Of a stretch of 64,000 bases of DNA, positions 1 to 7,670 are shown in pieces. This DNA comes from Gammaproteobacteria bacterium (lineage in GTDB: Bacteria > Pseudomonadota > Gammaproteobacteria > Pseudomonadales > Azotimanducaceae): contig VXYL01000091.1 of NCBI GenBank assembly GCA_009846005.1, positions 1-64,000 on the forward strand, given 5' to 3'. Position 1 is the stretch's first letter. Each line of letters starts with the position of its first letter. Under the pieces are notes generated by a model. The model searched no databases and was not told the DNA's origin. It worked only from the letters and a program-made list of their open reading frames with translations. The position numbers and the translations under genes were made by a program.

Positions 1-113
1 AGGTGGCGGCGGCGCGGACGTGGCTGCTGGAGACGGGCTGGCGGCGGATCGGGCTCGTCGATCCGGCGGAGGTGCCTGGCAGGTGGCCGCGCCGAAGGAC
101 GGCGGCGGCCTAG
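1..113 (+). CDS. 3' end of an unidentified protein (partial)
   Basis: An open frame entering from the left edge (read from base 3) ends at a TAG at 111-113. It encodes about 36 residues, VAAARTWLLETGWRRIGLV at the start and an Arg/Ala-rich tail. Third codon positions are almost all G or C, as in the real genes nearby, which is the only support. No family can be recognised from so short a piece. Another frame across the same bases is also open but gives Gly/Arg-rich low-complexity protein and is less convincing. About 100 bases without an evident gene separate it from apbE. Confidence 0.35.
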   Translation, partial: VAAARTWLLETGWRRIGLVDPAEVPGRWPRRRTAAA

Positions 114-210
114 CCCCGTTCGGCAGGTCAAGGCGCTTGGGTCGAGACTCTGAATCCGGTCGTCCTGCCGCAGGTATCTCAGCCCGACGCCTCGGTCGTA
201 CACTCGGTCC

Positions 211-1218
211 ATGATCGGATGGACCCGCGAGGCAAAGCATCTCGCCACAACCGCGCTGTGGGCGACGGCGATTGCGCTGGCGTCCGTGGGCTGTGGCTTC
301 GAGCGCGCTACCGGGAACGCCATGGGAACGACCTACTCGATCCAGGCGGACTGCCCGGGACCGCTGCCCCGCGACCGGATCGATGCGGAGCTGGACCGGT
401 TGAACGCGCTGTTGTCCACCTACGATCCGCACTCCGAGCTTTCTCGCTTCAACCGCAGTCCGTCGGGTGTTGCACTACCGGTTTCGCCAGAGCTTGTCGC
501 GGTCGTGGATGCGGCGTTCGTAGTCGCCGAGCAGACGCGCGGTGCCTTTGATGCGACGGTCGCGCCGTTGGTGGCGCTATGGGGTTTCGGCGCGGACGCT
601 GCGCAACGGGCTCCCCTGGACAGTGAGGTGGCACAAGCTCTGCGTTCGGTGGATTACCGCCGCGTCGCGCACGGCCGCGATCCGCCGACGCTCGAGAAAC
701 TCCTGCCGGCGACGCTCGACCTCTCGGGCATCGCCAAGGGTTTCGCGGTGGATCGTATTGCCGGTGTGCTGGACGATGCGGGTTGCGGGTCGTATCTGAT
801 CGAGTTCGGCGGCGAAATCCGGGCCTCGGGCAACCCGACCGGTGGTGGCCCATGGCGCCTCGGGGTGGAGTCGCCATCAGGGGCGGACTACGTGAGAACG
901 CTGCTCCTCGAAAACGGCGCCTTGGCGACCTCCGGCGACTATCGACAGTACCGAGAGTCCGATGGGGTGCGGGTGTCCCATATCATCGATCCGCGCACGG
1001 GGTACCCGGTGCGGCACCGGCTGGCGTCCGTCACCGTCGTCGCGGATACCGCCATGATGGCTGACGCGATGGCAACGGCGCTGCTGGTGATGGGCGCGAC
1101 CGAGGCTACCCGGTTCGCTGGCGACTCGGGTGTCGCGGCGTTGTTCGTTGTTCGCGTGGACGACGGCTTCGAGGTGTTCCATAGCGCGGCCATGGCCGCC
1201 TATTTGGGGCGGGGCTAG
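211..1218 (+). CDS. apbE: FAD:protein FMN transferase (ApbE family lipoprotein)
   Basis: ApbE enzymes attach FMN from FAD to a threonine of target flavoproteins such as NqrB, NqrC and RnfG on the periplasmic side. The 335-residue protein has a signal peptide ending in a lipobox-like SVGC (Cys28). It then shows the family blocks: GNAMGTTYSI, LSTYDPHSELSRFN, the LDLSGIAKGFAVD segment, YLIEFGGEIRASG, and the C-terminal ATSGDYRQY and HIIDPRTGYPV motifs followed by AMMADAMATALLVMG, which carries the Mg/FAD-site residues of the family. Length is normal for a mature lipoprotein of about 310 residues. No nqr or rnf genes lie beside it, so its targets must be encoded elsewhere. The ATG at 211 gives a correct signal peptide. 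Confidence 0.93.
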   Translation: MIGWTREAKHLATTALWATAIALASVGCGFERATGNAMGTTYSIQADCPGPLPRDRIDAELDRLNALLSTYDPHSELSRFNRSPSGVALPVSPELVAVVDAAFVVAEQTRGAFDATVAPLVALWGFGADAAQRAPLDSEVAQALRSVDYRRVAHGRDPPTLEKLLPATLDLSGIAKGFAVDRIAGVLDDAGCGSYLIEFGGEIRASGNPTGGGPWRLGVESPSGADYVRTLLLENGALATSGDYRQYRESDGVRVSHIIDPRTGYPVRHRLASVTVVADTAMMADAMATALLVMGATEATRFAGDSGVAALFVVRVDDGFEVFHSAAMAAYLGRG

Positions 1219-1236
1219 CGGGGTCTGGTTCCCCGC
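1218..1236 (+). terminator. GC hairpin after apbE, no T-run
   Basis: GCGGGG and CCCCGC form a perfect 6-bp stem around a 7-base loop, starting at the last base of the apbE stop codon. No run of T follows, so it is at best a weak terminator or an mRNA 3'-end stabiliser. Confidence 0.3.
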
Positions 1237-1354
1237 CGCATCGTGACCGCCTATTTAGCGTATCCCGTACACTTGCCGCGTTCGGTCAACTTGCTGGAGT
1301 CCTGGAGCGGGGCTTGTGTTTACGGTCAGGTTGCATTTGCGAAGGCATCGCAGC

Positions 1355-1373
1355 GGCGAGGCTTGTCCTCGCC
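1355..1373. repeat. REP-like palindrome with CTTGT loop, copy 1
   Basis: GGCGAGG and CCTCGCC pair perfectly around the pentaloop CTTGT in the gap between apbE and lolC. The same loop in different stems recurs at 19302-19322 and 40848-40867, both just after genes. The stems differ but the loop is constant, which suggests a dispersed repeat family rather than chance. Confidence 0.5.
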
Positions 1374-1416
1374 CCGACGGCATGGCTCGTCGGTCTGGAC
1401 CGCAGCGTCGCTAGCC

Positions 1417-2649
1417 GTGTTCCGCCCGCTGGCCGTGAACATCGGTATCCGCTACGCGCGCTCGAGGCGTAGTTTCATCTCGTTCGTCAGCGCGTTGGCT
1501 CTCGGCGGATTGGCGTTGTCGGTGGCGATCCTCGTTTTCGTGCAGGCCGTGGTGGCGGGTTTCGAGCGCGAGATGAACGAACGGATCCTGGGTGTGGTGC
1601 CGCACGTTAGAGTTGGTGCGCGCGAGCCCATCGATGACCGCGCCGTGATCCTCGACACGATTCGGACGGTCGAGGGCGTGTCCGGTGCGGCGGCGGTCGT
1701 GCAGGGTCGCGGCCTCGTGGAGAAGACGGGTCGCGTTGTCGGCGTCAACCTGATCGGTTTCGACCCGGCGACCTATTCCGAGGTGTCGAGGATCGAGGAA
1801 TTCGTCGTGGGTCGGGACGCCCGCTTGCCGGTGGCGGGTGGGTTCGAGATTCTGCTCGGGGAACAGGTGGCGGCTCGGCTTGGGGCGCACCCCGGGGACC
1901 ACGTCACCGTTGTTCTGCCGACCACGACGGTGACGCCGCTGGGCGCTTTCGTTAGACAGAGAAAGCACCGTGTGGTCGGCATGGTCGATACCGGCTCGCA
2001 ACTCGACCGGACGTCTGCCTATCTTCACCGGGAAGACGCCGCCAAACTCTTGCGAGCCGGCGCGCCGGAGTTCGAACTGCACGTCAAGGCAACCAACGCC
2101 CTGGATGCGGAGACCGTCAAGGCACGGATCATCGGCGCCCTCGCGGGCCAACGGTTCGGTGCGGCGAGCTGGATGGCCACGTACGGCAATCTCTACGCCG
2201 CAATCCGCTACACCAAGAACATGCTGTTCCTCCTGCTGTCGCTGTTGGTTGCCGTCGCGGCATTCAATCTCGTGTCGAGCCTTGTGATGATTGTCAACGA
2301 GCGTCGCGGCGACATTGCCATCCTGCGCACCATGGGGAGTCCTTCCGGCCTGGTAGTCGGGGCATTCCTTGTGGTCGGTACCCTGATCGCGGTGGTCGGT
2401 ATCGGGTTGGGCGTGGGCGCTGGGATGGGGCTCGGGGTCGTCGCCGAGACCGGTTTCCCTTGGCTTGAGGATTTGCTCGGCACTCCACTGATGGGTGAGT
2501 ACATCATCACTGCGTTGCCGGTGCAGTTCGCCGCCGCTGACGTGGCCCGGGTGGCGGCAACTGCCTTTGCGCTGGGTATTGCGGCGACGTTCTTCCCCGC
2601 TTGGCGGGCGGCCCGTTTGAACCCCGCGGACCTCCTGCAGCATGAGTAG
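1417..2649 (+). CDS. lolC: Lipoprotein-releasing ABC transporter permease LolC
   Basis: Inner-membrane permease subunit of the LolCDE complex, which extracts mature lipoproteins from the inner membrane and passes them to LolA. The predicted protein has one N-terminal membrane helix (about 25-50), a large periplasmic domain, and three C-terminal helices. Family hallmarks are FRPLAVNIGIRYARSRR near the start, FERE after the first helix and the FtsX-like ERRGDIAILRTMG block. The frame is open back to 1243, but homologues start just before FRPLA. I therefore place the start at the GTG at 1417, giving 410 residues; no strong ribosome-binding site decides it. The stop overlaps lolD by 8 bases, so translation is coupled. 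Confidence 0.9.
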   Translation: MFRPLAVNIGIRYARSRRSFISFVSALALGGLALSVAILVFVQAVVAGFEREMNERILGVVPHVRVGAREPIDDRAVILDTIRTVEGVSGAAAVVQGRGLVEKTGRVVGVNLIGFDPATYSEVSRIEEFVVGRDARLPVAGGFEILLGEQVAARLGAHPGDHVTVVLPTTTVTPLGAFVRQRKHRVVGMVDTGSQLDRTSAYLHREDAAKLLRAGAPEFELHVKATNALDAETVKARIIGALAGQRFGAASWMATYGNLYAAIRYTKNMLFLLLSLLVAVAAFNLVSSLVMIVNERRGDIAILRTMGSPSGLVVGAFLVVGTLIAVVGIGLGVGAGMGLGVVAETGFPWLEDLLGTPLMGEYIITALPVQFAAADVARVAATAFALGIAATFFPAWRAARLNPADLLQHE

Positions 2650-3340
2650 CGCCGAACCTGTCCTCGCCGCCACGGGGTTGAGCAAGGCATTCTCGCAGGG
2701 TGGCCAGCGCCTGGTCGTGCTTCGCAGTGTCGACCTGGAAGTGGCACGAGGCGAGTGGGTCGGAGTCGTAGGTCGCTCGGGCGCCGGGAAGAGCACGCTG
2801 CTGCACATTCTTGCGGGACTGACCGATCCGGACGACGGTTCGGTGGAGGTCATGGGCCAAGCGCTCACGGGGGCAGGCCCGGCCGTGCGTGCGCGGATCC
2901 GCAACGCCCGCATGGGATTCGTCTACCAACTACATCATCTGCTTCCGGAGTTCTCCGCGTTGGAGAACGTCGCGGTGCCCTTGTTGCTCGGCGGCACACG
3001 CTTCGCGCAGGCGGCGGCCAGGGCGCGTGATCTGCTCGCGGAGGTCGGGTTGGCGGAGCGCTTCGAGCATCGACCCCACCAACTGTCCGGTGGAGAACGG
3101 CAGCGCGTCGCGGTGGCGCGCGCGTTGGCAACGGCACCGGCGATCGTGCTCGCCGACGAACCGACGGGCAACTTGGATCGGGAGAGCGCCGAGGGCGTCG
3201 TGGCGGTGATGTCGGACCTCATCAGGGCCACGGGCACGTCGTTCGTCGTGGTCACCCACGATACCGATCTGGCCGGGCGAGGCGACAAGACCCTTGCCTT
3301 GCTGGATGGCGTGCTCACGCCGGTGGACAAGTCCGCGTAG
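2642..3340 (+). CDS. lolD: Lipoprotein-releasing ABC transporter ATP-binding protein LolD
   Basis: Cytoplasmic ATPase that powers lipoprotein release by LolCE. The 232-residue protein has all ABC motifs in order: Walker A GRSGAGKST (44-52), Q-loop region FVYQLHHLLPEFSALENV, signature LSGGERQRVAVARAL, Walker B IVLADEPTGNLD and the switch histidine in VVTHD. The FVYQ.H.LLPEF.A.ENV stretch is characteristic of LolD within the ABC superfamily. It begins inside the end of lolC and is followed after 8 bases by the second permease, giving the classical C-D-E order. Confidence 0.95.
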   Translation: MSSAEPVLAATGLSKAFSQGGQRLVVLRSVDLEVARGEWVGVVGRSGAGKSTLLHILAGLTDPDDGSVEVMGQALTGAGPAVRARIRNARMGFVYQLHHLLPEFSALENVAVPLLLGGTRFAQAAARARDLLAEVGLAERFEHRPHQLSGGERQRVAVARALATAPAIVLADEPTGNLDRESAEGVVAVMSDLIRATGTSFVVVTHDTDLAGRGDKTLALLDGVLTPVDKSA

Positions 3341-3348
3341 CAATCCCG

Positions 3349-4554
3349 ATGCGCGAGATCCGAACAGCGTTGTGGATCGTCAGGCGCTACCTCCTGTCGC
3401 GCAGCCACGGCTACGCGACGTTCATCAATTGGGTGTCGTTCTTCGGTCTTGTTCTAGGCGTCATGATCCTGACCGTGGTGCTGAGCATCATGAACGGTTT
3501 CGACCGCGAGATGACCGGTCGCATCCTGAGTGCTGTCCCGCACGGGTTTTTCGAATTCGACGGCGATCCGCCGATTGCGGACCTTACCCGCATCGAGGGC
3601 GTCAGCAGCGTGACACCGCTCTTCCAGGGGGAGGCGATGGCGACGCGCCACGGCGGCGTCGCGTTCGTCGCCCTGGCCGGGATCGACGAGGCGGGTGCAC
3701 GGGCGATGCCCCGAGTGCTATCGGGACAGGCGCTCGAAAACCTGTTCTCGTCCCGGGGCAGCATCATCCTCGGTGCCTCCCTCGCCCGGGATCTGCGGCT
3801 CAGCGTCGGCGATAGCGTGCGTTTGGTGTTCCCGGTGCCATCAAACGTCGGCGTGCGGCCTCGGATCGAGCTCTTCACCCTGGCGGGGATCTTCGAGCTT
3901 CGCGCACAACCGGATGCGGCGCTCGGAATCGTGCGGCGTCAGGACATCGTTGCTCGCGGCCTTGCCGGTGCGGGATTGGACGGGTGGCGGTTGCAGCTCT
4001 CCGACCCGCTTGATGCGCCGCGGCTAGCCGAGTCGATTCGGCGCCTACTCGGAGGCGCGACCAGCATACGTTTCTGGACGGAAGACTATGGCGAGCTGTT
4101 CCGCGCCGTGCGGATCGAGAAGGCGATCATGTTCGCGCTCTTGGCATTGATCGTCGCGGTCGCTTCCCTGAACATCGTTTCGGGACAGGCGATGCTGGTC
4201 AACGACAAGCGCGGTGACATCGCAATGCTGGCCACCATGGGAGCGTCCCGGCATCTCATCGTAGGCGTGTTCTTCATGCAGGGGTTTGCTGTCGCGGTTC
4301 TCGGCGTGGCGGCGGGTCTGGCGTTGGGGATTGGCGTGGCCGCCAACGCCGATGCCGTCGTGTCGTTCTTTGAAGGTCTCGTCGGCGCGAGCGTGATCGA
4401 GGGGACCTACTTCGACCGGATTCACTCGTACCTCGTGCTGCCGGACCTGATGGCCGTTGTCGGGGTTTCGCTGGGACTCAGCGCGGCGGCCGTCCTGCGG
4501 CCCGCGTTCAAGGCGGCTGCCGAGAACCCCGCAGAGGCTCTGCACGCAGCGTAG
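3349..4554 (+). CDS. lolE: Lipoprotein-releasing ABC transporter permease LolE
   Basis: Second permease of LolCDE, 401 residues, paralogous to the upstream LolC. It shows one N-terminal helix (about 24-50) with GFDREMTGRIL directly after it, a periplasmic domain, the KRGDIAMLATMGAS block and three C-terminal helices. Having two distinct permeases around LolD means the heterodimeric LolC/LolE system of enteric and pseudomonad type, rather than the single LolF-type permease of some proteobacteria. Which of the two is functionally LolC and which LolE is assigned here by gene order only. Confidence 0.9.
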   Translation: MREIRTALWIVRRYLLSRSHGYATFINWVSFFGLVLGVMILTVVLSIMNGFDREMTGRILSAVPHGFFEFDGDPPIADLTRIEGVSSVTPLFQGEAMATRHGGVAFVALAGIDEAGARAMPRVLSGQALENLFSSRGSIILGASLARDLRLSVGDSVRLVFPVPSNVGVRPRIELFTLAGIFELRAQPDAALGIVRRQDIVARGLAGAGLDGWRLQLSDPLDAPRLAESIRRLLGGATSIRFWTEDYGELFRAVRIEKAIMFALLALIVAVASLNIVSGQAMLVNDKRGDIAMLATMGASRHLIVGVFFMQGFAVAVLGVAAGLALGIGVAANADAVVSFFEGLVGASVIEGTYFDRIHSYLVLPDLMAVVGVSLGLSAAAVLRPAFKAAAENPAEALHAA

Positions 4555-4622
4555 GGGAGCGGCGTGTCCGGTCCCGTTTTCCAGCACCCGGCGTTTCCGC
4601 CAGGGCGACGGCAGGCGCCGCC

Positions 4623-5198
4623 CTAAGGGTCCACGGGGCCATTCGTTCCGGCCGCGGTGCCCGCGTCGGATTCGACGCGTCTCGGTGCGCGTCGGGCACG
4701 ACGCTGACGCCAGCGGCGGATGACATGGAACCGCCAGAGCAGGCGCGACACGACGGTACCCGTAAGGCCGCTTACCCACCCGCACACGAGGCATCCGGCG
4801 GTGAGCGGCCACCAGATGGCAGCGAACTGCGAACCGAACCACTGCCAGGACAGCTCCCAAGGTCCGCTGACCAGTTCGACACCGAGTAGCCAGGCCCCGA
4901 GCTTGTAGGCGAAATAGAACATCGGGCCCATGGTCAGCGGGTTGCTGATCCAAACCAGTGCCACGGCGATGGGCAGATTGCAGCGCGAGGCGATGGCCAA
5001 GAGGGCCGCCAAGACCATCTGCGAAGGCACCGGCATGAACGCGCAGAACAGGCCGATGAAGAACGCACCACCGACCGAGCGCCGATGCAGGTGCCACAGC
5101 TCGGGATGGTGGAGCAGATGTCGCACAGGCCAGAGGGCTTTTTGCGTACGAATGGACTCCCGCGTCGGCAGATACTTGGTAATCCAGTGGTTTCGCAT
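4623..5198 (-). CDS. DUF2062 domain membrane protein
   Basis: A 191-residue inner-membrane protein with the DUF2062 pattern: an N-terminal basic segment containing TRESIRTQKALWPV, followed by SVGGAFFIGLFCAFMPVPSQ, two further hydrophobic segments with ISNPLTMGPMFYFAYKLG, and a last helix before a very basic Arg-rich tail. Function is not established; homologues are common in gammaproteobacteria. It is divergent from comEC and converges on lolE, with only 68 bases between the stops. Confidence 0.85.
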   Translation of the reverse strand: MRNHWITKYLPTRESIRTQKALWPVRHLLHHPELWHLHRRSVGGAFFIGLFCAFMPVPSQMVLAALLAIASRCNLPIAVALVWISNPLTMGPMFYFAYKLGAWLLGVELVSGPWELSWQWFGSQFAAIWWPLTAGCLVCGWVSGLTGTVVSRLLWRFHVIRRWRQRRARRAPRRVESDAGTAAGTNGPVDP

Positions 5199-5251
5199 GG
5201 GGCGCGAACGTGGTGGCGAAGGGTGCCATTATGCCGGGTACCAGGGGATCG

Positions 5252-7522
5252 ATGGTTGTCCGAAACGCGGCGCTCGCGTTTTCGTTCGGCGCAGTGGCCG
5301 CGCATTGGCTGCCCGCCGCGCAAGCCTTGTGGGCATGTTGGATGTGCGGCGGTGTCGCCATCGCGCTCGCGCCCCGGGTTCGCGTCCTCGGGGCCGTGTT
5401 GATTGGACTTGGTTGGGGCGCCTGGCACGGACTCGACGCGCTCGACCGCCGCATCGAGCCCGCGTGCGCGGAAGCCTCGGTGACCGGACGCATCGCCGGA
5501 CTACCATCCGAATCCCATGGCCGAGGCACGATTGCGCGGCGTTTCGTATTCGTGCCCGAGTCAGCGAGTTGCGAGCTCCGTGGCCCGCTCCGGTTGATGT
5601 GGCTGGACGGACCGCCGCTACGCAGCGACGAACATTGGTCGCTCCGGGTGCGCCTGAAGTCGCCCCGGGCCGGCGCCAACGCCCAGGGATTCGATGCCGA
5701 GGCGTGGTTCGTGCGCGACAAGCTGGCCGCAACCGGCTATGTGGTCCGCGGGCGGCGGCTCGAAACGCCCGCCGCGGCTGGCGGCGGTCATTCCGTTGGC
5801 GCGCTCCGGCAGGGGATACGCGATCGCATGGCCGAGCTGCCCCTCGTCCACGGTGGCGTTCTCGCGGCGTTGACCCTCGGCGACAAGAGCGCGATTCCAC
5901 GGGACAAGGTCGATCTCTATCGACGCACGGGTACCATGCATCTGCTCGTCATCTCGGGCCTGCATGTCGGCATCGTCACGGCGTTCGGCTTCCTGGCCGG
6001 GCGAGCGTTGGGGCTGGTCACGGCGCTGGCGCCTCGGGCCACGGGTGTTGGCACGGCGTTGGCGTTGACGAGCGCGTACGTGGTGCTTGCCGGTGCCGGA
6101 CTGTCGCTGCTGCGGGCTTTCGCCATGTCCGTTGCGGCAATGGTCGCTGTGCTCTCCGGTCGTACGTCGGCCCCGTCGGCGGCGTTCGCCTATGCCCTTG
6201 CGGTGGTTCTCGTGATCGATCCCATGGCCCCGCTCAGCTCCGGTTTCTGGTTGTCGTTCGGCGCGGTCGCCGTGCTGCTCGGTTTCTTCGTGCCGCGACC
6301 CCGGCGCCTTTCCTGGCTGATTTCGGCGGTGGTCGCGCAACTCGCCATCGCCACGGTGTTCGTACCGGCCACTACGGGTATCACCGGGTTGGTCCATCCG
6401 TTGGGAATCGGCGTGAATCTTGTCGCCGTACCCACGGTGACCCTGCTCCTCGTACCGCTGGCTCTGTCGGGTGTCGCGATGATCGCGACGCCGTTGGGAG
6501 CGTGGCTGCTCACGGCTGCGGACTTCGTCGTGCATCTACTCGAAACGGTCCTCGCGTTTGCGGATCGGATCGCACCGATCTACGTGGCGTCCCATGACGG
6601 CTGGCTGGTGTGGATCGTCGTGGCGGCGGCGGTGAGCCTGTTGCCGACGTCGAGGCTGGCGCGCACCCTGCTTATGGCCACCGCAACGATGGTCCTGCTA
6701 CTGCCCCGTCCGGCGTTGCCGTGGGGACACGTCGACGTCACCGTGCTCGACGTGGGCCAGGGGACGGCCGTTCTGGTGGAAACGGCCAGTCACACGCTGG
6801 TGTACGACACGGGACCCCTGTTCCCGTCCGGGCGCGACACCGGCGCCGGGGTGGTCTTGCCGGCCGTCCGCGGACGTGGCTGGGCGCGGATCGACCGCTT
6901 GCTGCTCAGCCACGGCGACATCGATCACGTCGGCGGCGCAAGGTCCGTGCTTGCGGGAATGCCTGTTGGCGACGTGCTCGCCGGGGAGAGCGTCCCGGGA
7001 ATCGGTACGCAGCCTTGCCAGGCTGGTTTGTCTTGGCATTGGGACGGCGTGGCGTTTTCGGTATTGAGCCCCGATTCAGATCACCTGCTCACCGGAAACA
7101 ACGCCTCGTGCGTCGTGATGATCGAGACGGCATCGCGACGGATCCTGCTGACGGGGGACATCGAAGCCATCGTGGAACGTCGGCTTCGGGTGCCGGCGGT
7201 GGATGTGCTCCTGGTGCCCCATCACGGCAGTGCGACCTCGTCCACGGCGGCGATGGTGGCCGCGACAAGGCCGAGATTCGCGATCGTGGCGGCCGGGTTC
7301 GACAACCATTTCGGACATCCGCATCCGCATGTCGTTGCGCGGTACCGGAACCAGGGCAGCCACATCGTCTCCACCGGGGCCTCGGGTGCCGTTCGCTGGC
7401 GTAGCACGGACCCCATGACGGTAACGGTTCAACGGTGTGTTGAATCCCCGTACTGGCGCTCCGCTTCGGCGTTTCCGCGCAGCACGGCTGTGCGGTGCGA
7501 ATGGCGGACCCTAGACCATTGA
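5252..7522 (+). CDS. comEC: DNA uptake channel ComEC/Rec2
   Basis: ComEC forms the inner-membrane channel that imports single-stranded DNA during natural transformation. The protein has N-terminal membrane helices and a DUF4131-type domain. The Competence domain follows, with GTMHLLVISGLHVGIVTAFG and many helices, and a C-terminal metallo-beta-lactamase domain shows DVGQGTAVLVET, YDTG, LLLSHGDIDHVGG and LLVPHHGS, probably a nuclease. I chose the ATG at 5252 because AGGGGA lies 5 bases before it; a GTG at 5210 or ATG at 5231 would add 14 or 7 residues. With about 756 residues it is full length. Other competence genes are not in the window, although the gsp operon is a distant relative of the uptake pilus. 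Confidence 0.92.
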   Translation: MVVRNAALAFSFGAVAAHWLPAAQALWACWMCGGVAIALAPRVRVLGAVLIGLGWGAWHGLDALDRRIEPACAEASVTGRIAGLPSESHGRGTIARRFVFVPESASCELRGPLRLMWLDGPPLRSDEHWSLRVRLKSPRAGANAQGFDAEAWFVRDKLAATGYVVRGRRLETPAAAGGGHSVGALRQGIRDRMAELPLVHGGVLAALTLGDKSAIPRDKVDLYRRTGTMHLLVISGLHVGIVTAFGFLAGRALGLVTALAPRATGVGTALALTSAYVVLAGAGLSLLRAFAMSVAAMVAVLSGRTSAPSAAFAYALAVVLVIDPMAPLSSGFWLSFGAVAVLLGFFVPRPRRLSWLISAVVAQLAIATVFVPATTGITGLVHPLGIGVNLVAVPTVTLLLVPLALSGVAMIATPLGAWLLTAADFVVHLLETVLAFADRIAPIYVASHDGWLVWIVVAAAVSLLPTSRLARTLLMATATMVLLLPRPALPWGHVDVTVLDVGQGTAVLVETASHTLVYDTGPLFPSGRDTGAGVVLPAVRGRGWARIDRLLLSHGDIDHVGGARSVLAGMPVGDVLAGESVPGIGTQPCQAGLSWHWDGVAFSVLSPDSDHLLTGNNASCVVMIETASRRILLTGDIEAIVERRLRVPAVDVLLVPHHGSATSSTAAMVAATRPRFAIVAAGFDNHFGHPHPHVVARYRNQGSHIVSTGASGAVRWRSTDPMTVTVQRCVESPYWRSASAFPRSTAVRCEWRTLDH

Positions 7523-7583
7523 ACTTGGGCGGTGTGGACGCATTTTATGAGGTGACGATTGAGAAAAGCGCGCAGCAATCATG

Positions 7584-7610
7584 TTTGAACGCGAAAAAGG
7601 GTCCCCACTC
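7584..7610 (+). promoter_or_regulatory. Probable sigma-32 (heat-shock) promoter of clpB
   Basis: TTTGAAC (7584-7590) and CCCCACTC (7603-7610) are separated by 12 bases. The E. coli sigma-32 consensus is CTTGAAA, 11-14 bases, CCCCATNT. Both boxes fit well and the spacing is right. Transcription would start near 7617, about 55 bases before the clpB ATG. An RpoH promoter in front of clpB is expected from other gammaproteobacteria. Confidence 0.6.
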
Positions 7611-7670
7611 GAATCGGGCTTCGATGCCGTATTGTCACGATCACTCGTCGGGCCGGAGTGCCACCTTTAA

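Noticed and set aside
20-214. Open frame of 64 codons at the left edge
   Set aside because: Gly/Arg-rich low complexity; the partial frame ending at 113 has more gene-like codon use.
1411-2913. 500-codon open frame on the minus strand across lolC and lolD
   Set aside because: Arg/His/Pro-rich composition of an antisense shadow; lolC and lolD on the + strand have full family motifs.
4045-5721. 558-codon minus-strand open frame
   Set aside because: Overlaps lolE, the DUF2062 gene and comEC in a non-coding frame; no recognisable domain.
4930-6597. 555-codon plus-strand open frame
   Set aside because: Very Arg-rich shadow of comEC in another frame.
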